A DNA stretch of 9,076 bases from Chitinophagales bacterium (GTDB lineage: Bacteria; Bacteroidota; Bacteroidia; Chitinophagales; Saprospiraceae): assembly GCA_013297575.1 (NCBI GenBank), contig JAAFHO010000184.1, positions 1 through 9,076 on the forward strand, read 5' to 3'. Shown here one piece after another: positions 1 through 6,068 of this stretch. A program made the position numbers and the translations under genes. The first letter of the stretch is position 1, and every line of letters begins with the position of its first letter. The notes under the pieces are model-generated. The model searched no databases. It was not told the DNA's origin and saw nothing but the letters and a program-made list of their open reading frames with translations.

Positions 1-563
1 TAGATATTCAATTACACGATACTTATTTTGTTGTTGCCCACTTCCATATTGTAATGGGTATAGCAGCGTTCTTTGGTATGTTTGCGGGTGTTTATCACTG
101 GTTTCCAAAGATGTTTGGTCGTTTTATGAACGAAACCTTGGGTAAAATTCACTTTTGGGGTACTTTAATTGGTGCTTATGCTATATTCTGGCCAATGCAC
201 TATACTGGTATGGCTGGTGTTCCACGTCGTTATTATGACGCGGGTGCTTCTTTTGATGCGTTCAAACACTTTACCGATTTAAATAAATTCATCACGGTTG
301 CTGCCATAGTTGTATTCTTTTTGCAGGTATTGTTTATCATTAATTTCTTCTATTCTATTTTTAGCGGAAAGAAAATGACTACAAAAAACCCTTGGGGCGC
401 AAATACTTTGGAATGGACAACACCAATTGAAGCGGGTCACGGTAACTGGCCTGGAAATATTCCTACAGTACAACGTTGGCCTTATGATTATGCTAAGGAC
501 GGTGAAGATTTCATCCCTCAATATGTACCTTTAAAAGACGGTGAACACGATCACGGTCATTAA
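1..563 (+). CDS. ctaD: Cytochrome c oxidase subunit I, C-terminal part (5' end outside window)
   Basis: This is the core subunit of the aa3-type heme-copper oxidase, which reduces O2 to water and pumps protons in the inner membrane. The frame is open from base 3 and enters the signature LHDTYFVVAHFHIVMG. It supplies the His-Asp pair that binds Mg/Mn in the family, the His ligand of heme a3 and the His ligand of heme a (the H-F-H pair). Two membrane helices follow, separated by a GVPRRYY turn like the family's GMPRRY, then the conserved NPWGANTLEW segment. An acidic, His-containing tail (DGEHDHGH) ends the protein. About 187 residues are visible; most of the protein lies upstream, and ATG 54 is an internal Met, not the start. 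The stop is doubled (TAA TAA), and cyoE begins 11 bases later, so co-transcription is likely. Identity is secure. Confidence 0.97.
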   Translation, partial: DIQLHDTYFVVAHFHIVMGIAAFFGMFAGVYHWFPKMFGRFMNETLGKIHFWGTLIGAYAIFWPMHYTGMAGVPRRYYDAGASFDAFKHFTDLNKFITVAAIVVFFLQVLFIINFFYSIFSGKKMTTKNPWGANTLEWTTPIEAGHGNWPGNIPTVQRWPYDYAKDGEDFIPQYVPLKDGEHDHGH

Positions 564-574
564 TAAATAGGAGC

Positions 575-1483
575 ATGGAGCGTAACGAAATATCGAGTGG
601 TGCGGGAATTGTTACTGGGGCATTTAGAAATGCAATGACAGATTTTGGATTATTGGTTAAATTCCGGTTGTCTTTATTGGTGTTGTTTTCTGCAGTGATG
701 TCTTATTTTATCGTAGCGGGTACTCAATTTAATTGGATTTCTGTTCTTTTACTATCATTAGGTGGTTTTTTGGTAACAGGTGCTGCCAATACATTGAATC
801 AGGTATTAGAACGGGATTTCGATAAGCAAATGTTGCGTACCGCTAATAGGCCATTGGCAACAGGCAGAATGACGGTTTCTACGGCTGTATTATTAGCAGG
901 AGTAATGGCATTGTTTGGGATCAGTTTTTTATCTGTTTTCAATCCATTAACTGGCTTTTTGGGTACATTGTCTTTGATTAGTTACGCCTTTATTTATACC
1001 CCGATGAAGCGATATTCTGCTTTAGCCGTATGGGTAGGCGCAATACCGGGAGCATTACCGAATATTATTGGGACTGTTGCATTTGAGCATCAAATCAGTT
1101 TATATGGGTTAATGTTGTTTGCGATCCAATTTTTATGGCAATTTCCCCATTTTTGGGCGGTTGCTTGGTTAGCAGATGAAGACTATAAAAAAGCAGGCTT
1201 TAGCTTGTTGCCCTCAGTAAGTGGTGAAAAAGATAGCTCAGTTGGTCTTATTTCATCTGTTTTTTGTGTTGCTTTAGTATTACTTTCTGGAGCAGCGTGG
1301 TATATAGGTTTAACTGGAGGAGTTGCAGCGGTTATTTTGATGGGGTTAAATGCCTATTGGGCGTATAGTTGTTTGCAGTTGTATAAATATTGTGATCGGG
1401 CAACGGCGAGAAGACAAATGTTTATTTCGTTTTTTCATTTACCGATTACATTAATTGTATTGTTGCTAGACAAATTATTTTAA
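575..1483 (+). CDS. cyoE: Heme O synthase (protoheme IX farnesyltransferase)
   Basis: This UbiA-family membrane prenyltransferase, also called CtaB, transfers a farnesyl group to heme B to make heme O, the precursor of the heme A used by the adjacent oxidase. The 302 residues match the usual family length of about 280-310. The first polyprenyl-diphosphate/Mg site lies at residues 72-92, with N75, E79, D81 and D83 and then RTANRPL. The first acidic position is Glu where many homologues have Asp. YTPMKRY (141-147) is followed by VGAIPGALPNIIG, and WQFPHFWAVAWLADEDY (188-204) is the second conserved loop. The rest is hydrophobic, with roughly eight or nine helices. ATG 575 is the first in-frame start after the ctaD stop. 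A TAGGAG stretch (568-573) sits only one base before it, closer than an ideal Shine-Dalgarno site. The next gene starts one base after the stop. Confidence 0.96.
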   Translation: MERNEISSGAGIVTGAFRNAMTDFGLLVKFRLSLLVLFSAVMSYFIVAGTQFNWISVLLLSLGGFLVTGAANTLNQVLERDFDKQMLRTANRPLATGRMTVSTAVLLAGVMALFGISFLSVFNPLTGFLGTLSLISYAFIYTPMKRYSALAVWVGAIPGALPNIIGTVAFEHQISLYGLMLFAIQFLWQFPHFWAVAWLADEDYKKAGFSLLPSVSGEKDSSVGLISSVFCVALVLLSGAAWYIGLTGGVAAVILMGLNAYWAYSCLQLYKYCDRATARRQMFISFFHLPITLIVLLLDKLF

Positions 1484-1484
1484 A

Positions 1485-2063
1485 ATGAATACAGTGACAA
1501 GATCTGAGTATAGGAACAATAAAATACACCCATTAAAACTCACTTTGTGGGTAGGTATTGGGAGCATTATTATGATGTTTGCCGCTTTTACAAGTGCTTT
1601 TATCGTACGACGTTCTGCGGGAAACTGGTATGAATTTGAATTGCCTAGTTTGTTCTTTATTAATACTTTAGTCATAATGTTGAGTAGTGTAACTTTACAG
1701 TTGTCTTATCAAGGTTTTAAAACTGGAAAAGAACAGCAATATAAGCGTTTACTTTTAGCGACATTTGTATTGGGTATTGCTTTTGTTGTTTTGCAATATA
1801 AGGGCTGGGAGCAGATGACAGCAATGGGAGCAACCATTACGGTTAACCCATCAAGTTCTTTTATTTATGTTATATCTGGGTTACATGCAGCGCACGTTTT
1901 GGGGGGGATTGCTGCTTTGACCACTGCAATAATTCATGCTTATTATTTGCCGTATAAACCAACTTTAAGACGGAAGCAAAGGTTTGAATTAGTATTACAA
2001 TATTGGCACTTTGTAGATATTTTATGGATTTATCTTGTAATATTTTTTGCATTGAATCTATAA
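1485..2063 (+). CDS. Cytochrome c oxidase subunit III, short paralogue
   Basis: A 192-residue heme-copper oxidase subunit III family protein. It has about five membrane helices, near residues 17-38, 54-76, 88-104, 125-150 and 170-191. The family motifs are SGLHAAHVLGG (131-141), equivalent to TGFHGxHV, and YWHFVDILWIYL (173-184) at the C-terminus. Subunit III supports the catalytic core and, in known oxidases, the stability of turnover and proton uptake. It lies one base after cyoE and is followed 99 bases later by a longer subunit III paralogue; this tandem pair is common in Bacteroidota oxidase operons. The start is preceded by an AT-rich stretch without a Shine-Dalgarno sequence, as usual in this phylum. 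By analogy it could be called ctaE- or coxC-like, but which paralogue is the canonical one cannot be settled here. Confidence 0.9.
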   Translation: MNTVTRSEYRNNKIHPLKLTLWVGIGSIIMMFAAFTSAFIVRRSAGNWYEFELPSLFFINTLVIMLSSVTLQLSYQGFKTGKEQQYKRLLLATFVLGIAFVVLQYKGWEQMTAMGATITVNPSSSFIYVISGLHAAHVLGGIAALTTAIIHAYYLPYKPTLRRKQRFELVLQYWHFVDILWIYLVIFFALNL

Positions 2064-2162
2064 AAGTATAAAATGTATTATACGTAAAATATTAGGGATT
2101 ATAGATTAATTACTGTTTCTCTAGATTTTATTAATAAAATTTAAAGCATAAATTTGTATAAA
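2064..2162 (+). promoter_or_regulatory. Intergenic region between the two subunit III genes with candidate promoter and palindrome
   Basis: This 99-base AT-rich gap is longer than the other gaps in the oxidase block. Visible elements are an inverted repeat GTATAA-N6-TTATAC (2066-2083), a perfect 16-bp palindrome ATTTTATTAATAAAAT (2125-2140), and TAAATTTG (2149-2156). The last fits the Bacteroidota -7 consensus TAnnTTTG. Its last base is six bases before the ATG at 2163, so transcription from it would give a nearly leaderless mRNA. The expected -33 TTTG is represented only by TTTT (2126-2129), inside the palindrome. In DNA this AT-rich all of these may be chance, so the internal promoter is tentative. 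Confidence 0.25.
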
Positions 2163-3104
2163 ATGGCAGATACTTCTGTTAAACACGCACACGAAACACA
2201 CGAGCACGAAGAAGACAATTCTGGTGCTTGGGAAGGCGGTAAAGAACCGTTCAAAGCCAGTTATGGTAAACTGATGATGTGGTATTTCCTCGTATCAGAT
2301 GCATTTACGTTCGCTGGTTTTTTGATTGCTTATGGCGCACTACGTTTTAGTATGCCAACTTGGCCGGAACCAGATTGGGTATTTGCGACCGTACCGTTTT
2401 TGAAAGGGCATTGGCCTTTGATTTTCGTAACCTTCATGACTTTCGTACTTATCTTTAGTTCTGCTACAATGGTTCGTGCAGTACAAGAAGGTCATAGGGA
2501 GAACAGGAGCGGTGTAGTGTTTTGGATGGTGATGACAGTACTTGGCGGTGCTACGTTTTTGGGTTGCCAAGCGTACGAATGGACTACTTTGATCGCACAT
2601 GAAGATATGACGATCACTCAAAATCCATTTGGCAGACATATGTATGATGGTGTTTATCTAGGTGCTGATGGTAAAGAAGCCCTTTATCCTGATGGCTCTC
2701 CGATTACTTTCGTTAAAGGCGACAACTACACATTACACCACGTATCACGTGATGCTAAAAATGAGTTAAAGGCTGAAGGTTTGATGTATAAAACAAAAGA
2801 CCATACGATTGAAATGCTTAATTCAACAAAAGTGAAGTTTACTACGGGGCCTAAAGCAGGTCAGGTAGTAGAAGCGGCTTTTGGCCCTAAGGCATTTGGT
2901 GCTTTATTTTTCTTTATTACTGGTTTCCACGGTTTCCACGTATTCTCTGGTGTTTTGTTTTTGGCTATTATTGCTATTAATACCGCAGGAGGTTTGTATG
3001 CCGCTCGGAAAAATGGCCATGAAATGGTAGAGAAAATTGGTCTATATTGGCACTTTGTAGATTTGGTATGGGTATTTGTATTCCTTGTATTCTATCTGCT
3101 ATAA
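2163..3104 (+). CDS. Cytochrome c oxidase subunit III, long form with loop insertion
   Basis: A 313-residue subunit III family protein of the oxidase complex. ATG 2163 (MADTSVKHAH) is chosen over an in-frame TTG three codons upstream because it is a standard start after an A-rich run. The N-terminus is hydrophilic and rich in His and Glu (HAHETHEHEED, 8-18). Helices follow near 36-60, 82-105 and 117-138. Then comes a polar segment of about 95 residues (145-240) that compact subunit III proteins lack. The core resumes with FGALFFFITGFHGFHVFSG (245-263), and the terminal helix begins YWHFVDLVWVFVF (296-308). The two conserved motifs make the family assignment firm. The insertion carries no metal-binding cluster or domain I recognise. 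Subunit IV follows after 41 bases, in the same direction. Confidence 0.93.
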   Translation: MADTSVKHAHETHEHEEDNSGAWEGGKEPFKASYGKLMMWYFLVSDAFTFAGFLIAYGALRFSMPTWPEPDWVFATVPFLKGHWPLIFVTFMTFVLIFSSATMVRAVQEGHRENRSGVVFWMVMTVLGGATFLGCQAYEWTTLIAHEDMTITQNPFGRHMYDGVYLGADGKEALYPDGSPITFVKGDNYTLHHVSRDAKNELKAEGLMYKTKDHTIEMLNSTKVKFTTGPKAGQVVEAAFGPKAFGALFFFITGFHGFHVFSGVLFLAIIAINTAGGLYAARKNGHEMVEKIGLYWHFVDLVWVFVFLVFYLL

Positions 3105-3145
3105 TTTTTCATCACAACAACGAAATAAAGAACAGTATTCAACTT

Positions 3146-3571
3146 ATGGCTGCTCATCAAACATACGAAGAACAAAAACAATTTGTACTTCGCGGACTTA
3201 TTCTTCTAGGTATCATCACTATCGTTGAAGTATTTATTGCTCTTTGGGCAAAAGGCTTCCTTTTTGGTCACAAATGGGAAGGTGCTATGCACTATATTTA
3301 TATGCTTGTTATGGTAGGGTTTTCATTGTATAAAGCCTACTTTATTGTATTTTTCTTTATGCACATGGCACATGAGGTGCGTGGAATGGCAATGAGCGTA
3401 CTTTTGCCTACACTTTTGTTAGTTTGGGCTATCATTGCATTCTTCCAAGAAGGCTCCGTATGGGGTGCACGTCGAGAGTTAATTAAAGAGAAAAATGAAC
3501 AAGTCGTTACACCTAGTTCAGGAAAAACGGGCTATATTATATCGCCCTCCTTATCCAATCATAAAGGCTAA
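3146..3571 (+). CDS. Cytochrome c oxidase subunit IV (prokaryotic type)
   Basis: A 141-residue small accessory subunit of the oxidase, matching the prokaryotic COX4 family (CtaF/CoxD-like). Three membrane helices are visible near residues 14-36, 49-71 and 80-100. The family signature KAYFIVFFFMHMAHE (63-77) bridges helix 2 and its loop. The frame stays open upstream to 3047, but ATG 3146 gives the expected N-terminus and avoids a 58-base overlap with subunit III, so I place the start there. A 40-residue hydrophilic tail follows the last helix (GARRELIKEKNEQVV and onward) and its end has no motif I recognise. A strong hairpin lies just after the stop, which makes this a likely 3' end for a large share of the oxidase structural transcripts. 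Confidence 0.88.
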   Translation: MAAHQTYEEQKQFVLRGLILLGIITIVEVFIALWAKGFLFGHKWEGAMHYIYMLVMVGFSLYKAYFIVFFFMHMAHEVRGMAMSVLLPTLLLVWAIIAFFQEGSVWGARRELIKEKNEQVVTPSSGKTGYIISPSLSNHKG

Positions 3572-3576
3572 TTTGT

Positions 3577-3608
3577 AAGAAAGGCGAGGTATACACCTCG
3601 CCTTTCTT
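3577..3608 (+). terminator. Perfect 14-bp hairpin, probable intrinsic terminator or attenuator
   Basis: The left arm AAGAAAGGCGAGGT (3577-3590) pairs perfectly with ACCTCGCCTTTCTT (3595-3608) across the loop ATAC. The GC-rich inner stem flanked by A and U-rich outer arms is typical of a rho-independent terminator in which the U-tract forms part of the arm. A further T-run follows at 3621-3626. It begins 6 bases after the subunit IV stop and ends 25 bases before the SCO-like start, leaving little room for a separate promoter. Partial read-through, or mRNA 3'-end protection, is therefore more likely than a full transcription-unit boundary. Confidence 0.8.
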
Positions 3609-3633
3609 GTTGATTGTCAATTTTTTGTAAAAA

Positions 3634-4275
3634 ATGTCTGATCAAGAAACTAAAAAATTAACGCCAAAGAAAATATTTGTTTACGGCGTGATTGGTATAT
3701 TACTTTTTGGCTTGCCTACCATGTCTTATGTTTATCTAAAAAAAGGCTTTGAATGGCGGGTAAATGCCCAAAGCGAATTAAAAGATTTTGGTAAAATACC
3801 TCAGGTACCTATTCTTTGGCCTGATGGGACAAAAGAAAATCAGTTACAAGGTAAAATTTGTGTTATTCACTCTTTTGGTACAAATCCATCACTTGTGCCA
3901 GTAAATAAATTTATTATTGATACGGGTGAAGAGTTGTTTAGTCAGTTTGGTTATAAAAAAGAAGCCATTCGCAATGACTTTAGATTAGTTATGATCAAAG
4001 AGGGAGGATCTGCTGATTTTGACACCTATGCTCAAACTCGACCGAGTGCCTCCATGTCTAATTGGGTTTGGACAGGCGGGCTGAACAATTGGTCTAAAGT
4101 GTTGGGAGAAGGATACCAATATTATACAAATACTCAAAAAGTAAGCCCATATCCAAATTATTACGCCCTTACGGATACATCTGGCATCATACGGAGATTT
4201 TACAATGCCGAAGATAAATCAGAAGTGGAAAGAATGGTGCAACATATTGCTATTTTATTACCAAGACAATTCTAA
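3634..4275 (+). CDS. SCO1/SenC-like membrane-anchored thioredoxin-fold protein lacking the copper ligands
   Basis: A 213-residue protein with a short basic N-terminus, one membrane anchor (residues 13-34) and a soluble domain that would face the periplasm. Its position after the oxidase genes and its core pattern fit the SCO family, whose members deliver copper to the CuA site of subunit II. GKICVIHSFGTNPSLVPVNK (73-92) corresponds to the SCO segment containing TxCPxxCP, and ALTDTSGIIRRFYN (178-191) to the strand after the distal His. Here the two cysteines are Asn84 and Val88, and the expected His position holds Tyr173 by simple spacing. The only Cys in the protein is C76, in the preceding strand. 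A standard copper-chaperone or thiol-redox role therefore looks impossible; a structural or diverged role is inferred. The frame is intact, and the next gene starts two bases after the stop. Confidence 0.72.
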   Translation: MSDQETKKLTPKKIFVYGVIGILLFGLPTMSYVYLKKGFEWRVNAQSELKDFGKIPQVPILWPDGTKENQLQGKICVIHSFGTNPSLVPVNKFIIDTGEELFSQFGYKKEAIRNDFRLVMIKEGGSADFDTYAQTRPSASMSNWVWTGGLNNWSKVLGEGYQYYTNTQKVSPYPNYYALTDTSGIIRRFYNAEDKSEVERMVQHIAILLPRQF

Positions 4276-4277
4276 AT

Positions 4278-4856
4278 ATGGGTTCTGGAGCAAATATACA
4301 ATTAGAAAAGAAAATGAATATTGCAGCATATATTATTTCTGCTGCGGTATTATCATTAGTGGTAGCGATGCGTCGATTGCCTAAATTAGACTTAGGTATT
4401 GATTTTAGTTTTTTGCCACCTGTTCATGCGATATTAAATTCGGGTGCTGCGGTATTTTTGATGGCTGCATTGTATTTTATCAAAAATAAAAATGTAGGAT
4501 TGCACCGTAAAATGATCTACGGCGCTATGGCTTGCTCTGTTTTGTTTTTGCTTTGTTACGTGCTGTATCATTCCACTACGCCAGAAATATTGTTTGGAGA
4601 TGCCAATCACGATGGTATATTGAGTGCAGAAGAGCGTCTTATTGCAGGAAGCACTCGTACTTGGTATTTAGTATTGTTACTCACGCATATTGCATTGGCG
4701 GCGGCAACGTTACCTTTTATTTTGCTTACCTTTAACCGCGCATATACCAACCAATTTGACCGTCATAAAAAAATGGCACGTTGGGTTTATCCATTTTGGC
4801 TCTATGTTGCTATTACAGGACCATTATGTTACTTGATGCTAAAACCTTATTATTAG
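4278..4856 (+). CDS. DUF420 membrane protein (CtaM/YozB family) with an EF-hand-like loop
   Basis: A 192-residue membrane protein with about five helices (near 13-30, 47-68, 79-97, 127-152 and 170-187). Family features are FLPPVHAILNSGAA (45-58), LHRKMI (75-80), the YHSTT turn (97-101), LLLTHIALAAATLP (132-146) and FDRHKKMARW ending in WLYVAITGPLCYLML. In Firmicutes, DUF420 proteins such as S. aureus CtaM and B. subtilis YozB are needed for a functional aa3/caa3 oxidase, so a role in heme or oxidase assembly fits this location. Conserved His residues H50, H76, H98, H137 and H163 could bind heme or metal. Unusually, residues 108-119 form a perfect EF-hand calcium-loop pattern between helices 3 and 4. 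ATG 4278 is preferred; ATG 4314 is an alternative that would drop 12 residues. Confidence 0.85.
   Translation: MGSGANIQLEKKMNIAAYIISAAVLSLVVAMRRLPKLDLGIDFSFLPPVHAILNSGAAVFLMAALYFIKNKNVGLHRKMIYGAMACSVLFLLCYVLYHSTTPEILFGDANHDGILSAEERLIAGSTRTWYLVLLLTHIALAAATLPFILLTFNRAYTNQFDRHKKMARWVYPFWLYVAITGPLCYLMLKPYY
4599..4634 (+). other. EF-hand-like calcium-binding loop inside the DUF420 protein
   Basis: These twelve codons encode DANHDGILSAEE. The EF-hand loop positions fit exactly: D1, N3, D5, G6, a hydrophobic residue at 8 (L), S9 and E12. The loop lies in the hydrophilic stretch between predicted helices 3 and 4. There is no obvious second EF-hand. Calcium binding is inferred from the pattern only. 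Confidence 0.6.
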
Positions 4857-4930
4857 GAGATATAGATTAGTCAGGTATAAAAGAAAAAACAGGACACAAA
4901 CGAGGCCAGCGAACTTTAAATTAAAATATT

Positions 4931-5206
4931 ATGAAAAAGATTGTTTTAGTATTAATTACATTGTGTTTCTTTGTTGATGTTTTTGCTCAATGCCCAATGT
5001 GCAAAATGTCTGCCGAATCAAATATGCAGGCAGGTGGAACAATGGGTAACGGCCTCAATGCAGGCATTCTATATATGCTGGTTGCGCCATATTTAATTGT
5101 TGCAGGCATTGCTATATGGTGGTGGCGCAATCGGAAGAACGAAGAGGAACAAGAGTCAACAGAAGAGTGGCTACGCCCTTCTGATGATGCTGCTTCTTGG
5201 AACTAA
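4931..5206 (+). CDS. Small exported single-helix membrane protein with a CPMC motif
   Basis: A 91-residue protein of unknown function. The N-terminus is a good Sec signal peptide (basic MKK, hydrophobic 4-17, cleavage likely after VFA at residue 19). The mature protein would begin QCPMCKM, placing a CxxC pair (C21, C24) at its periplasmic or outer face. Gln before Cys argues against a lipoprotein. A Gly/Met/Asn-rich spacer follows, then one membrane helix (45-65, ending in WWW) and a charged acidic cytoplasmic tail. CPMCKM could bind copper or heme, or act in thiol redox, but no function is established here. It lies 74 bases after the DUF420 gene on the same strand and is probably the last gene of the oxidase operon. 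I recall similar small proteins near Bacteroidota oxidase genes, but that is recollection rather than a search. Confidence 0.78.
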   Translation: MKKIVLVLITLCFFVDVFAQCPMCKMSAESNMQAGGTMGNGLNAGILYMLVAPYLIVAGIAIWWWRNRKNEEEQESTEEWLRPSDDAASWN

Positions 5207-6034
5207 TTATCGCCTAGTAAAAGAAAATCCGTTACCGGCACCGGGATACCAATGGCTTTTAGGCTGTTCTTGAAAATACAAAAAGTCGCGGTTCTGCTCT
5301 ATTGAAAATTGGGAGAGTTTATCTGTTACGTGCGCATTATCGCCAAGGATGATTGCATTATCACTTAATTTGTCTTTTATGATTTGGTATTCGCGGTACT
5401 CGTAGTCTGCGGAATGGTCGCTATCGTTGATAAAAAAATCAATTTTATCATTCATTTTCGATAGGGTTTCAATAGAATCGCCATAGAGGATTTTGCCAAC
5501 CGATTGATATACCCCACTGAGTAAATAACCTGCTTCTGGGTTTATATCTGTGCCGTAGAATTGGCCAGTAAAACCTTCTTCTTTGTTTTTGAGTAATGCT
5601 GCAGCCAATACTACAGAGCCTAGCCCTTTATCTACGCCGGTTTCTACCACGATCTTTGGCTTCAGCGCCCTTACCACAGCATACCAACCCAAACGTTTTC
5701 CATAACGGATATCTTGGTCTGCAAACCGCGCCAGCCCAGACTGTATTATGCCTGTTTGGATGTGCTGGCGTAATACTTGGTCATTTTCTATTTCCGCAAT
5801 ATAACCACGTATCGTAGCATAATCTGATTGTAAAATATGTGCAAGCAATTGTGCCAAATAATCCTTATTGCTTTCGGTGAGGTGATAGGTATAGTTAGTA
5901 TCTTCGTTGGACTGAACCCCCCAAGATAAGATTTGACCGTATTTGCTATTGAAATAAGAGGTGGCGTAAGTTACCCTACGCGTAAAATTTAATATCCAAA
6001 CTCGTTTTAATGCTCTTAAAATAGACTTATTCAT
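5207..6034 (-). CDS. Class I SAM-dependent methyltransferase, substrate unknown
   Basis: A 275-residue soluble protein. The Rossmann SAM-binding pattern is clear: strand 1 and the glycine loop IVVETGVDKGLGS (128-140), the acidic end of strand 2 in GTDINPEAG (161-169), YGDSIETL (184-191), and strand 4 IDFFINDSDHSADYEYREY (198-216), followed by a later strand, NAIILGDNAHV (226-236). This arrangement resembles the Methyltransf_24 and cephalosporin-hydroxylase-like group, often linked to glycan or small-molecule methylation, but nothing here names the substrate. The first 100 residues are helical and not clearly homologous to anything I recognise; there is no signal peptide. A likely promoter lies 35 bases upstream of the start. 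Its stop codon abuts that of the oppositely oriented CPMC gene with no spacer. Confidence 0.8.
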   Translation of the reverse strand: MNKSILRALKRVWILNFTRRVTYATSYFNSKYGQILSWGVQSNEDTNYTYHLTESNKDYLAQLLAHILQSDYATIRGYIAEIENDQVLRQHIQTGIIQSGLARFADQDIRYGKRLGWYAVVRALKPKIVVETGVDKGLGSVVLAAALLKNKEEGFTGQFYGTDINPEAGYLLSGVYQSVGKILYGDSIETLSKMNDKIDFFINDSDHSADYEYREYQIIKDKLSDNAIILGDNAHVTDKLSQFSIEQNRDFLYFQEQPKSHWYPGAGNGFSFTRR

Positions 6035-6068
6035 CTTGATAAATGGCTTCTTTGGTAAAAAAAGCGCG

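Noticed and set aside
163..396. Repeat array or CRISPR-like signal suggested by repeated motifs in the surface protein (residue numbering)
   Set aside because: The repetition is at protein level (SprB-like and PKD-like modules). The DNA shows no short, regularly spaced identical repeats.
2000..3062. Identical 19-base stretch in both subunit III genes (2000-2018 and 3044-3062)
   Set aside because: It encodes the conserved YWHFVD motif in both proteins. Such identity is likely from shared residues and codon preference, so it does not need recombination to explain it.
3047..3145. Upstream extension of the subunit IV reading frame
   Set aside because: It would overlap the end of subunit III by 58 bases and add residues unlike the family N-terminus. 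ATG 3146 gives the expected protein.
3529..3547. GGGC...GCCC hairpin inside the 3' end of the subunit IV gene
   Set aside because: A four-base GC stem with a bulge, inside coding sequence and next to a much stronger hairpin; probably chance.
3634..4275. Pseudogene interpretation of the SCO-like gene
   Set aside because: The frame is complete, with a membrane anchor and a normal-length soluble domain, and lies in tight operon spacing. Loss of ligands alone does not indicate decay.
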